A stretch of DNA of 9,234 bases from Bacteroidales bacterium (GCA_007131125.1 SLRE01000301.1:1-9234); one strand, 5' to 3'. Shown: positions 1-7,053, counted from the stretch's first letter. Translations and numbers: made by a program. The notes: a model not told the origin generated them from the sequence alone.

Positions 1-765
1 GATATTGAAGTTTCGCCCCAATGGATTCCACCGGTTATCCAGCTCATGGAAAAAGACCCTTCCATTGCTGCGTGTCAGCCAAAAATTCTGGATTTTGACC
101 AAAGGGCAATATTTGAATATGCGGGCGCATCCGGGGGGTATCTCGACAAGTTTGGCTATCCCTTTTGCAGGGGGCGCCTGTTTAATATTATGGAAAGGGA
201 TAGTGGACAATACGATGGGGAGGCGGAGGTTTTCTGGGCAAGCGGGGCCTGTATGTTTATCAGGGCCGATGCCTTTCATTCCGCCGGCGGATTCGATGAA
301 AGGTTTTTTGCCCACATGGAAGAAATTGACCTTTGCTGGAGGTTAAAGAATAAAGGATACCGCATAATGGCCTGTCCCGGGTCGGTGGTATATCATGTGG
401 GAGGTGGCACCCTGCCCAAATCCAACCCCCGTAAAACCTTTCTTAATTTCCGCAACAGCCTCTGGCTGATCGCAAAAAACCTCCCTGCCCGCTATTTTTA
501 TATTTACATAATTTTCAGGCTGGCGCTTGACGAAATGGCGGCGGCCAGGTTTCTTTTCGGGGGGCAGTTTCGCGATTTCCTGGCAGTTTACAAAGCCCAT
601 CTGGCATTTGTCTGGAAATGGCGCAGCATGCGACGCGAAAGCAGAGATCTCCCGCCAAAGCTTCCCTGCAGGCTTTACAAACGCAGCATTGCCCTTGATT
701 TTTTTCTTGGAGGGAAAAAATACTATAACCAGCTAAAGAAAAAACATTTTGTGCTGAATACCTGA
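1..765 (+). CDS. Family 2 glycosyltransferase, 5'-truncated
   Basis: The reading frame is open from base 1, so the gene begins left of the window. The ATG at 46 is internal. About 254 residues remain. The visible start, DIEVSPQWI, matches the point just after the (N/S)D metal-binding motif of GT2 enzymes, so roughly the first 80-100 residues with the nucleotide-binding fold are missing. The diagnostic acceptor-side block is present: a WASGACMFIR segment, then GGFDERFFAHMEEIDLCWR (bases about 286-342), where the EEID acidic residues include the usual catalytic-base position. A hydrophobic, aromatic stretch (bases about 490-560) and a basic tail may lie against the membrane. Enzymes of this rhamnosyltransferase-like subgroup transfer a sugar from a nucleotide donor during lipopolysaccharide, O-antigen or capsule synthesis. 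Donor and acceptor cannot be told from this sequence. It converges on aroQ across 41 bases with no clear terminator. Confidence 0.88.
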   Translation, partial: DIEVSPQWIPPVIQLMEKDPSIAACQPKILDFDQRAIFEYAGASGGYLDKFGYPFCRGRLFNIMERDSGQYDGEAEVFWASGACMFIRADAFHSAGGFDERFFAHMEEIDLCWRLKNKGYRIMACPGSVVYHVGGGTLPKSNPRKTFLNFRNSLWLIAKNLPARYFYIYIIFRLALDEMAAARFLFGGQFRDFLAVYKAHLAFVWKWRSMRRESRDLPPKLPCRLYKRSIALDFFLGGKKYYNQLKKKHFVLNT

Positions 766-806
766 TCAGGGCAACAGCTCATTTGGGGGTAAGCAGTGAA
801 GCAGGA

Positions 807-1226
807 TTATCCCTCCAGCAGGCTTTCCACAGCCAGGTGGTAGCTTTTCAGCCCGAACCCCGAAATGATCCCTGCACAATATGGGCCGATCAGGGACTTA
901 TGCCTGAAATCTTCCCTTGAGAAGACATTGCTCACATGCACTTCCACCACGGGGGCATTGATTGCCAGAATGGTGTCGCCTATGGAAACCGAAGTATGGG
1001 TATATCCGCCGGCATTAAGGATGATGCCATCGTGTGTAAAGCCGGTTTCCTGTAGCTTGTTGATGATGTCTCCTTCTACATTAGACTGGAAGTAGTCGAT
1101 CTGGATCTTTGGGTATTGCTTTCGCAGGGTTTTCAGGTAGTCTTCAAAAAATTCGCTTCCATAAACCGAGGGTTCCCGCGTACCAAGCAGATTGAGGTTT
1201 GGACCGTTGATGATGATCAGTTTCAT
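807..1226 (-). CDS. aroQ: Type II 3-dehydroquinate dehydratase
   Basis: This cytosolic enzyme converts 3-dehydroquinate to 3-dehydroshikimate, the third step of the shikimate pathway to aromatic amino acids. The 139-residue length is normal for the small type II family, which forms dodecamers. The N-terminal NGPNLNLLGTREP motif (residues 7-19) supplies the catalytic Arg17, and Tyr22 in the mobile lid is the expected catalytic base. FQSNVEG (46-52) and NAGGYTHTS (71-79) are the substrate-binding loops. EVHVSN (95-100) carries His97, and Arg108 lies in the REDFRH segment. All expected active-site residues are present. The start is ATG at 1226, because an in-frame TAA lies five codons upstream. 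No Shine-Dalgarno sequence is visible, and a palindrome abuts the start codon. The gene stands alone between a convergent glycosyltransferase and a divergent riboswitch-controlled receptor, so its neighbours say nothing about aromatic metabolism. Confidence 0.96.
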   Translation of the reverse strand: MKLIIINGPNLNLLGTREPSVYGSEFFEDYLKTLRKQYPKIQIDYFQSNVEGDIINKLQETGFTHDGIILNAGGYTHTSVSIGDTILAINAPVVEVHVSNVFSREDFRHKSLIGPYCAGIISGFGLKSYHLAVESLLEG

Positions 1227-1245
1227 GCATAAAAGATTTTATGCA
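1226..1245 (-). repeat. Perfect inverted repeat at aroQ start codon
   Basis: Two 9-base arms, TGCATAAAA and TTTTATGCA, are separated by only two bases. On the aroQ strand the last base of the palindrome is the A of the ATG. It could be a DNA operator or, less likely because the loop is so tight, an RNA hairpin masking the start codon. A near-match to the -7 consensus (TTATTTTG, minus strand, 1251-1244) overlaps its outer edge. If that element is used, the palindrome would sit across the transcription start. The symmetry is seen directly; any function is inferred. Confidence 0.5.
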
Positions 1246-1339
1246 AAATAAGCCAATTATTGACAGAAATACTAATAAAGATTCTGTGAAGTCCGCTAAT
1301 TTTTTCCGGAAAATGATAGATGATCCCCGGGCTTTTTTG

Positions 1340-1347
1340 TATTTTTG
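1340..1347 (+). promoter_or_regulatory. Candidate -7 element for the riboswitch/receptor unit
   Basis: TATTTTTG is an exact match to the Bacteroidota primary sigma factor -7 consensus TAnnTTTG. Initiation a few bases downstream (about 1352-1355) would coincide with the first base of the riboswitch P1 stem at 1354, which is where such a transcript should begin. No good TTTG -33 element is seen 19-21 bases upstream. The opposite strand carries the same octamer at 1365-1358. Confidence 0.6.
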
Positions 1348-1353
1348 TACCAC

Positions 1354-1443
1354 TTATCAAAAATAGGGGTGCCCTAAATTACGGGCTGAGATCAAACCCA
1401 TTGAACCTGATCCGGGTAATGCCGGCGAAGGGAGGGAAGATAA
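1354..1443 (+). promoter_or_regulatory. TPP riboswitch (THI element)
   Basis: This mRNA leader element binds thiamin pyrophosphate. The conserved blocks occur in order: AGGGGTGCC (1365-1373), GGCTGAGAT (1384-1392), ACCTGATC (1405-1412), GGGTAATGCC (1414-1423) and GCGAAGGGA (1425-1433). P1 can form from TTATC (1354-1358) and GATAA (1439-1443), separated from the core by a roughly symmetrical internal loop. P2/P3 is short: GCCC (1371-1374) with GGGC (1383-1386). P5 is CCGG with CCGG (1412-1415, 1422-1425) around the conserved GUAAUG loop; the CUGAGA and GUAAUG-type segments form the pyrimidine and pyrophosphate sensing sites in this family. The start codon of the TonB-dependent receptor lies 64 bases downstream. 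TPP riboswitches normally lower expression when TPP is plentiful, so the receptor is predicted to be induced by thiamin starvation. Confidence 0.95.
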
Positions 1444-1455
1444 ACAAAGAACGGC

Positions 1456-1468
1456 TTTTACCCTATTT
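1456..1468 (+). promoter_or_regulatory. Candidate riboswitch expression-platform segment
   Basis: The segment TTTTACCCTATTT lies between the aptamer and the receptor start. Its CCCTATTT (1461-1468) is perfectly complementary to AAATAGGG (1361-1368), which includes the conserved 5' G-run of the aptamer. Its TTACCC (1458-1463) is complementary to GGGTAA (1414-1419) in the conserved J4/5-P5 region. Either pairing would be incompatible with the folded aptamer and could give the ligand-free state. No intrinsic terminator or clear Shine-Dalgarno sequester is visible here, so how pairing would change expression is unknown. Short complementarities can arise by chance. Confidence 0.35.
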
Positions 1469-1507
1469 GCCATTCAATGTTTAACTAATTAATTATCTTT
1501 TAAAATC

Positions 1508-3940
1508 ATGAAAAAGTTGCATCTGCTGATGGCATGTTGCCTTTTATTGCCGCTTGCCGGCATGGGGCAATATACCATCGAAGGTCGGGTTTACGACCAG
1601 AAAGAAGAACGTACCTTACCCGGGGCCCATGTGGTAATAAAGGGGAGTTACCGGGGTGTTTTTTCCGACATGAACGGGCAGTATTCATTAAACAATCTCC
1701 GGGAAGGGGATTATGTGCTGGAAGTTTCTTTTATGGGCTACAGGACGAAAGAATATTCCCTGACTTTGGAAGGAGACAAGAAGCTTGATTTTTATTTGAC
1801 CCGATCGGCCACCATTGCCGAGGAGGTTGTGGTAAGCGCCACCAGAGCCGGTGGAAGAACCCCGGCAACATTTACCGATCTTTCCAAGGCTGAACTGATG
1901 CCGCGCAACCTTGGGCAGGATCTTCCGATTTTATTAAAGCATACCCCTTCATTAACGGTAAGCTCCGATGCAGGGGCCGGGGTTGGCTATACCTGGATGA
2001 ACATAAGGGGCAGCGACAATTCCCGTATCAACGTTACCATCAACGGCATACCCGTTAACGATTCCGAGTCACATGGTGTTTGGTGGGTAAACATGCCCGA
2101 TATTATTTCTTCGGCCGACAATCTTCAGATTCAAAGGGGGGTTGGCCTGAGCACCCATGGTGCCGGGGCTTTTGGGGCAACCATTAATTTGCAGACGACT
2201 GCCTTGAACGACGAGCGGTACGCAGAGATCAATTCTTCTGCGGGCTCTTTCAATACCTTAAAAAATACCGTTAGCTTCGGCACCGGCCTGATCAATGAAA
2301 ACTGGGCCTTCGACGGACGCTTGTCAAGGATTACTTCCGATGGATATATCGACAGGGCCAGTGCCGAGCTTGGGTCTTTCTATCTCTCCGGGGGATATTA
2401 CGGGCAAAATACCATGGTAAAAGCCGTAGCCTTTTCGGGAGAGGAAACCACCTATCAGGCCTGGAACGGGGTGCCTTCCGATTCTCTGGCAACCAACCGC
2501 ACATTTAATCCCTCAGGTATGTATCACGATCAGGACGGAAATTTACGTTTTTATGATGATGAAACCGATAATTACCAGCAGGACCATTATCAGCTGCATT
2601 TTTCTCATGAGTTCATGCCTGAATTCACTGCCACCGCGGCGCTGCACTATACCTACGGTAGAGGCTATTATGAGCAATACCGCGAAAACGAGCGATTCAG
2701 CAGCTATGGCTTGCCCAATGTGGTTATAGGAGAAGAAGAGATTGAGCGCACCGACCTGATCAGGAGAAGATGGCTCGATAACCACTTTTACGGATTTACT
2801 TATTCTCTGAACTATAACAGTTTTGACCGGACTTCTGTTACCCTTGGGGGAGGTTATCATTTGTATGACGGCGATCATTTCGGCGAGATCATCTGGGCAA
2901 GACATGCACAGAATACGGATATTCGCGAAAGGTATTACGACAATAACGCCTTTAAAAAAGATTTTAACAGCTTTCTGAAGGTCAATTATGAACTCAGCCC
3001 AGGTATTAATCTTTTTTTAGATAACCAGTATCGTTATATTTCCTATGAGTTTTTGGGTTTGGCCTGGGTTGACGATGAGGTGACCCCATTGCAGCAAAAA
3101 GTCAATTATCATTTCTTTAACCCAAAGGCAGGCATCTCCTATGAGATAAATCCCTCCAATACGGTATATGCCTATGCCGGTATCGGGAACCGAGAGCCGG
3201 TAAGGCGCGACTTTACCGAGTCTTCGCCTGACAGCCGCCCAACACCCGAAAGACTGCACAATGTTGAACTGGGATATCACTTTAAGGGACAAAGGGCCCG
3301 CTTCAGCAGCAACCTTTACCTGATGGATTACAAAGACCAGCTTATTTTAACAGGTGAGATCAACGATGTGGGCGGTTTTTCCAGGACCAACATTGAAAAC
3401 AGCTACCGGGCCGGCATTGAGCTGGAAGGAGGTTATATGTTCAACCGATGGTTTGAGTTTTCCGGAAATGTTACCTTCAGTCGCAACAAAATTGACGAAT
3501 TTGAAGAGCATTCGGATGTATACGATGAAAACTGGAACTGGGTCGGAACAGATGTAAGGGTTTATCAGGATACCGACATAGCCTTTTCTCCGTCGGTGGT
3601 GGCTGCCGGGATGCTGACCTTTAAACCGGTCGGGGGCCTTTCGCTGAACTTCAACAGCAAATATGTCGGCGATCAGTACATCGACAATACCATGAGCAGC
3701 GATCGTATGCTGGATGCCTATCTGGTTAATGATTTCAGGGCAAATTACGTGATAAGGCCCGGAATTTTCAATGAGCTGGAGTTCGTTTTCCAGGTCAACA
3801 ATGTATTTGATGTAGCCTATGAAACCAATGCATGGGTTTATAAAGGGGTGGTTGGCGATCACGGCCTTATGACCATCCAGGACGGATTCTTTCCACAGGC
3901 CGGAAGACATTATTTGCTGGGATTGAATATGCGGTTTTAA
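1508..3940 (+). CDS. TonB-dependent outer-membrane receptor, predicted thiamin uptake
   Basis: This 810-residue outer-membrane active transporter is energised by TonB/ExbBD. Residues 1-20 are a signal peptide ending near GMGQ. Residues 22-98 form a carboxypeptidase-regulatory-like beta sandwich (EGRVYD, LPGAHVVIKG, GVFSDMNGQYSL, VSFMGY), an N-terminal extension common in Bacteroidota receptors. A TonB-box-like EEVVVSAT follows at 105-112. The plug spans about 115-230 (MNIRGSDNSRINVTINGIPV, then IQRGVGLSTHGAGAFGATINL). The rest is a beta barrel ending in the expected C-terminal phenylalanine (LGLNMRF). The substrate call comes from the TPP riboswitch in the leader: thiamin-regulated outer-membrane receptors are known in this phylum. 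Nothing in the protein itself proves it binds thiamin rather than a precursor such as the pyrimidine moiety. No SusD-like partner follows, and a terminator lies directly downstream, so it is a single-gene unit. The ATG at 1508 is preceded by AT-rich leader without Shine-Dalgarno, and the signal peptide supports it. Confidence 0.93.
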   Translation: MKKLHLLMACCLLLPLAGMGQYTIEGRVYDQKEERTLPGAHVVIKGSYRGVFSDMNGQYSLNNLREGDYVLEVSFMGYRTKEYSLTLEGDKKLDFYLTRSATIAEEVVVSATRAGGRTPATFTDLSKAELMPRNLGQDLPILLKHTPSLTVSSDAGAGVGYTWMNIRGSDNSRINVTINGIPVNDSESHGVWWVNMPDIISSADNLQIQRGVGLSTHGAGAFGATINLQTTALNDERYAEINSSAGSFNTLKNTVSFGTGLINENWAFDGRLSRITSDGYIDRASAELGSFYLSGGYYGQNTMVKAVAFSGEETTYQAWNGVPSDSLATNRTFNPSGMYHDQDGNLRFYDDETDNYQQDHYQLHFSHEFMPEFTATAALHYTYGRGYYEQYRENERFSSYGLPNVVIGEEEIERTDLIRRRWLDNHFYGFTYSLNYNSFDRTSVTLGGGYHLYDGDHFGEIIWARHAQNTDIRERYYDNNAFKKDFNSFLKVNYELSPGINLFLDNQYRYISYEFLGLAWVDDEVTPLQQKVNYHFFNPKAGISYEINPSNTVYAYAGIGNREPVRRDFTESSPDSRPTPERLHNVELGYHFKGQRARFSSNLYLMDYKDQLILTGEINDVGGFSRTNIENSYRAGIELEGGYMFNRWFEFSGNVTFSRNKIDEFEEHSDVYDENWNWVGTDVRVYQDTDIAFSPSVVAAGMLTFKPVGGLSLNFNSKYVGDQYIDNTMSSDRMLDAYLVNDFRANYVIRPGIFNELEFVFQVNNVFDVAYETNAWVYKGVVGDHGLMTIQDGFFPQAGRHYLLGLNMRF

Positions 3941-3956
3941 ACCGTTTTAATTGGGA

Positions 3957-3986
3957 AAAAAAAGCGGTCTTCGGATCGCTTTTTTT
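3957..3986 (+). terminator. Intrinsic terminator shared by convergent genes
   Basis: The stem GCGGTC/GATCGC (3964-3969, 3974-3979) closes a TTCG tetraloop on a C-G pair. It is flanked by an A-tract (3956-3963) and a T-tract (3980-3986). Read rightward, all six core pairs form with one G-U wobble, and the A/U tracts extend the stem. Read leftward, the wobble becomes an A-C mismatch and the loop becomes CGAA, with a poly-U tract after it. It should therefore be stronger for the receptor transcript than for the opposing one. The T-tract overlaps the stop codon of the pseudouridine synthase gene at 3985-3987. Confidence 0.9.
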
Positions 3987-5082
3987 ATTTCAGCAGGTTG
4001 TCTTCATCTGAAGGTTCTTCCTGACCGGGTTCTGCTTTGCGGTGGATGGCATAATTTCTCCATTTTTCAAGTACCTGTTGCATGTCGTCGGGCAGTTCAG
4101 ACTCAAAGTGCATGGGTTTTCCGGTGATGGGGTGTTCAAAGCCCAGGGTTTTGGCGTGCAGGGCATGCCGGGGCAGTATCCTGAAGCAATTGTTTACAAA
4201 CTGCTTGTATTTGGTAAAGGTTGTTCCTTTGAGAATTTTGTCTCCCCCATAGGTTTCATCATTAAAGAGGGGCCTGCCGGTGTGTTTAAAATGGGCGCGG
4301 ATCTGATGGGTGCGGCCGGTTTCCAGCTTGCATTCTAGCAGGGTAACATACCCAAACCTCTCCAGAACCCGGTAATGGGTCACGGCAGGTTTACCGTATT
4401 CCCCATCCGGAAAAACGTCCATGATCTTCCGGTTCTTCAGACTTCGGCCAATGTGCCCGGTAATGGTGCCATTTTCCTCTTCAATATTTCCCCATACCAG
4501 GGCATGGTAAATCCGGTCAATTTTCCGGTCAAAAAACATTTTGGCCATCCGGGTCTGGGCCAGTTCGGTTTTGGCAATCAGCATAATGCCGGATGTATTT
4601 TTATCCAGGCGGTGAACCAGTCCCGGTTTTATATCCTCCTCGTTTTGAAAGGGGAGGTTTTCAAAATGGAAAACCAGTGCATTGACAAGGGTGCCGCTGT
4701 AGTTGCCGTAGCCTGGATGTACCACCATTCCCGGTTCTTTGTTGATGATGATCAGGTGGTCGTCTTCAAAAATAATATTCAGGGGGATGTTTTCCGGGAT
4801 CAGCTCGACCTCCCTTGGAGGGTAGGCCATTACAATGCTGATGTCGTCATCAGGCTTCACTTTGTAATTGGATTTAACGGGCTGTCCGTTCACCAGGATG
4901 TTTCCGGCTTTTGCGGCATTCTGGATTTTGTTGCGGCTGATGTTTTCTATCCTGGCCTGCAGGTATTTGTCAATCCGCATCAACCCCTGACCCTTATCCA
5001 CCACAAAGTGATGGTGTTCGTATAATTCCTGCTCTTCGTTCTCTTCCTGGTTTTCTTCCGGATGATTGGGTTCCCTGATCAT
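3985..5082 (-). CDS. rluD: RluA-family 23S rRNA pseudouridine synthase (RluD-like)
   Basis: This 365-residue enzyme isomerises specific uridines in RNA to pseudouridine; RluD-type members act on 23S rRNA during large-subunit assembly. Residues 1-25 are a very acidic leader, then an S4 RNA-binding domain covers about 34-95 (MRIDKYLQARI, SRNKIQNAAKAGNILVNG, KVKPDDDI). The catalytic domain has INKEPGMVVHPG (113-124) and the signature GLVHRLDKNTSG (154-165), in which Asp160 is the nucleophile. ETGRTHQIRAHFKHTGRPLFND is the second conserved block, and RHALHAKTLGF follows near the C terminus. The length and both motif blocks match Bacteroidota enzymes usually labelled RluD. RluC-type specificity cannot be excluded from sequence, so the symbol is tentative. 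The ATG at 5082 is 9 bases after the stop of the upstream T9SS gene, which implies co-transcription. The C-terminal tail is rich in E and D. Confidence 0.92.
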   Translation of the reverse strand: MIREPNHPEENQEENEEQELYEHHHFVVDKGQGLMRIDKYLQARIENISRNKIQNAAKAGNILVNGQPVKSNYKVKPDDDISIVMAYPPREVELIPENIPLNIIFEDDHLIIINKEPGMVVHPGYGNYSGTLVNALVFHFENLPFQNEEDIKPGLVHRLDKNTSGIMLIAKTELAQTRMAKMFFDRKIDRIYHALVWGNIEEENGTITGHIGRSLKNRKIMDVFPDGEYGKPAVTHYRVLERFGYVTLLECKLETGRTHQIRAHFKHTGRPLFNDETYGGDKILKGTTFTKYKQFVNNCFRILPRHALHAKTLGFEHPITGKPMHFESELPDDMQQVLEKWRNYAIHRKAEPGQEEPSDEDNLLK

Positions 5083-5091
5083 TTTAAGGTT

Positions 5092-7053
5092 TTATCTGGA
5101 AATTAAAAAGCGTAAAGTGCGAAAGCGGTTTTCCCCGGAATTTACAATCCTGATAAGGTACATTCCATTGCTGAGGTGTCCCAGGTCAAGGGAAGGTTCA
5201 AACCTTCCGGAGTGAACCAGCTTGCCGTGGACATCGAAAACTTCCACCTGATAAGCCCGGGGATCGGCAATTTCGTCCTCAAGGCGGATATTTAAAAACC
5301 CGGAAGTAAGGGGATTCGGATAAATGGAGAACTCAAGATTCTGTTCAGGGCTGGTAATGCCGGTGATTTCGCTCCTATGCAAAATTGGGCGGATCATCAG
5401 GGCACCCGGTTCTGTTGAAGGGAACCAGTTGATCATGTTGTTATAAAAAAGTTGATCGCTGGCATCGTTAGTCAGGTCAAACCCAACATGAAGAAACACG
5501 TTGTGGTTTTGTTCCCATCCCACATAAAAGGTATCGCTCACCATCACTTTTTCATCCAGGAAGTAGGTGGTAAACCGGTTGAGTTCATCCTCAAACTCGG
5601 GCATCAAAACCTGCGACTGATAGAGTTTAACTTCCGGATCGAGGCTTTCCCATACGGTAAGCAGGAAGGGTTGTACATTGGCACCATCCAGGGTTTGGTT
5701 GAAGAAAATCTGCACAGCATTAAGGGTATCCTGGTGTTCCAGGTTAAAGCGGTATGCCACCTTTCCGGGACTTCCGGCAATGCCATAAGATGCTTCGGGT
5801 ACCCCATCGTCATAGGCAAAATAATCTCTGAAAACCTGGTCGAAGGCAATGGTATCGTTTCGGGGGAAGGGATCGCCCTGATCGCCTTCGCGTATCACGT
5901 GCTGAATCCGGAACTGCCGCTCAGGGGCAGGAGCAGTGGGCAAAGGATTGGCAATTACAATGGGGTTGGCATGGGGCTGGTAATCCTGGTATCCGGCATC
6001 GAAAAAAGGTGCAATATTCCAGGGTCCGCCGGAATAAGTGCGGATATTGTTTCCGTTTTCATCCTGAATAAAATACCAGTAGGTATAGTCATACACTACC
6101 GCACCCAGGTTGGTGATGCTGGTATTGAATCTTTCCCTGAGGTATGCCTGGGGGCTGGCAATATAATGCGACCAGGGCATGGCCCGGTATTTTCTTAAAA
6201 TGGACTGGGCCGGCCTTGCAAAAGCAATATCATAGTATGTTGAGTCAAGGGCGCTGCGTCCATGGTCGAGGGTAACATAGTCCACGTTCCAGATGTTGGT
6301 ATTGCCGGCATAGTTGGTTGGGGTTTTGTCGATGGGAAAGCTGGAGTAGTTTTTAAACCGGAACTGGAAATCTTCCCTGAAAAAAACCTCATTTGTAATG
6401 GGAATTACCGCCCTTTTAAAGTATGGGAAGGTGTCGTTGGAAAAAGTACTGAGTTTTTCACCGCTGGCCCGCCACACCGAGTTCCAGATGTCTTCCACCC
6501 ATATCGAATCACCCTCATCATCCACTTCATAATACCCGGGGGTATGCAGGAATTCCACCACCAGGGAGTCTCTGTTCCTGGGTTCGCTTGACCTGCCCTG
6601 GGGCTGGTAATAAAAGGTTAAAAGAACGGAATCTTCCGGGCTGAGCGCCTGATTGGCCGGGGAAAAAACAGAATCCAGCCTGATGGGATTTGAGGTAAGG
6701 TGGTCGGCGACAAACTGGAAGATATTTTCCGATGCATGCTCATAAATCTCTCCGTATTGATTCAGCTTGTCGAAAGTTGCCACCCCAATGGTTTTGGGAT
6801 GTACGGCAAAAGTCTGGTTTATGAACACATAATTGTCTGCCCATAAGTTGTTGTCGGGGTAGGGGCCGGGATTGGAAAAGTCGTCATGAAAAGGCAAAGT
6901 AAGGGCCGGGTCCGATTTTTCGGTGCCCTTGGCTTTTATTAAGGTTTCCTTGTTTTTCTGCGGATTGTAATTCAGTGGGCGCACCACTTCCTGGGCATTG
7001 GAAATAGCAATCCAGGAGCATAACAACAGGAGTAGAAAAAATTTTTTTGTCAT
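5092..7053 (-). CDS. T9SS-exported protein of unknown function
   Basis: I do not recognise a characterised family. From the ATG at 7053 the protein has 653 residues and begins with a clear signal peptide (MTKKFFLLLLLCSWIAISNAQ). A TTG at 7068 would add five residues. It has an AGAAGGAT purine-rich sequence 12 bases upstream, so it is a real alternative. Counting from the TTG, residues 58-110 are a distinctive block (LPFHDDFSNPGPYPDNNLW, then GVATFDKLNQYGEIY). Residues 235-268 (FRFKNYSS to IWNVDYVTLD) resemble the strands of MAM or concanavalin-like jelly-roll domains. Residues 418-475 (YDDGVPEASYGI to LLTVWES) form a second beta-rich module. Residues 580-658 (SIYPNP, VEVFDVHGKLVHSG, LSNGMYLIRI, TLRFLISR) are a type A T9SS sorting domain, so the mature protein is predicted to cross the outer membrane and be released or anchored on the surface. 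It lies between the PASTA and pseudouridine synthase genes, with a 60-base gap on one side and 9 bases on the other. Confidence 0.88.
   Translation of the reverse strand: MTKKFFLLLLLCSWIAISNAQEVVRPLNYNPQKNKETLIKAKGTEKSDPALTLPFHDDFSNPGPYPDNNLWADNYVFINQTFAVHPKTIGVATFDKLNQYGEIYEHASENIFQFVADHLTSNPIRLDSVFSPANQALSPEDSVLLTFYYQPQGRSSEPRNRDSLVVEFLHTPGYYEVDDEGDSIWVEDIWNSVWRASGEKLSTFSNDTFPYFKRAVIPITNEVFFREDFQFRFKNYSSFPIDKTPTNYAGNTNIWNVDYVTLDHGRSALDSTYYDIAFARPAQSILRKYRAMPWSHYIASPQAYLRERFNTSITNLGAVVYDYTYWYFIQDENGNNIRTYSGGPWNIAPFFDAGYQDYQPHANPIVIANPLPTAPAPERQFRIQHVIREGDQGDPFPRNDTIAFDQVFRDYFAYDDGVPEASYGIAGSPGKVAYRFNLEHQDTLNAVQIFFNQTLDGANVQPFLLTVWESLDPEVKLYQSQVLMPEFEDELNRFTTYFLDEKVMVSDTFYVGWEQNHNVFLHVGFDLTNDASDQLFYNNMINWFPSTEPGALMIRPILHRSEITGITSPEQNLEFSIYPNPLTSGFLNIRLEDEIADPRAYQVEVFDVHGKLVHSGRFEPSLDLGHLSNGMYLIRIVNSGENRFRTLRFLISR

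Noticed and set aside
5..346. Open frame of 113 codons on the plus strand at the left edge
   Set aside because: It overlaps the glycosyltransferase in another frame; only the frame starting at base 1 carries GT2 motifs.
761..770. Perfect palindrome CCTGATCAGG at the glycosyltransferase stop codon, considered as terminator or binding site
   Set aside because: Ten bases with no loop and no T-tract; a sequence this short is expected by chance.
1143..1353. Possible short minus-strand gene overlapping the aroQ start
   Set aside because: It overlaps aroQ in another frame and runs through the intergenic promoter region, and its product has no features of a real protein.
1443..1507. Intrinsic terminator expected as the riboswitch output
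   Set aside because: The only short stem here (AAAG/CTTT, 1446-1458) is too weak and lacks a proper T-tract, so transcription termination is not supported.
3347..3910. Open frame of 187 codons on the minus strand inside the receptor gene
   Set aside because: It is a shadow of the beta-barrel coding region with no independent evidence of coding.
4375..5025. Open frame of 216 codons on the plus strand opposite the pseudouridine synthase
   Set aside because: The minus-strand gene carries the full S4 and catalytic motifs. The antisense translation has no family signature and no promoter or ribosome site.
5452..6198. Long open frame (248 codons) on the plus strand, antisense to the T9SS gene
   Set aside because: It lies wholly opposite a gene with signal peptide and sorting domain. 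Its translation has no recognisable domain, and its openness follows from the codon use of the real gene.
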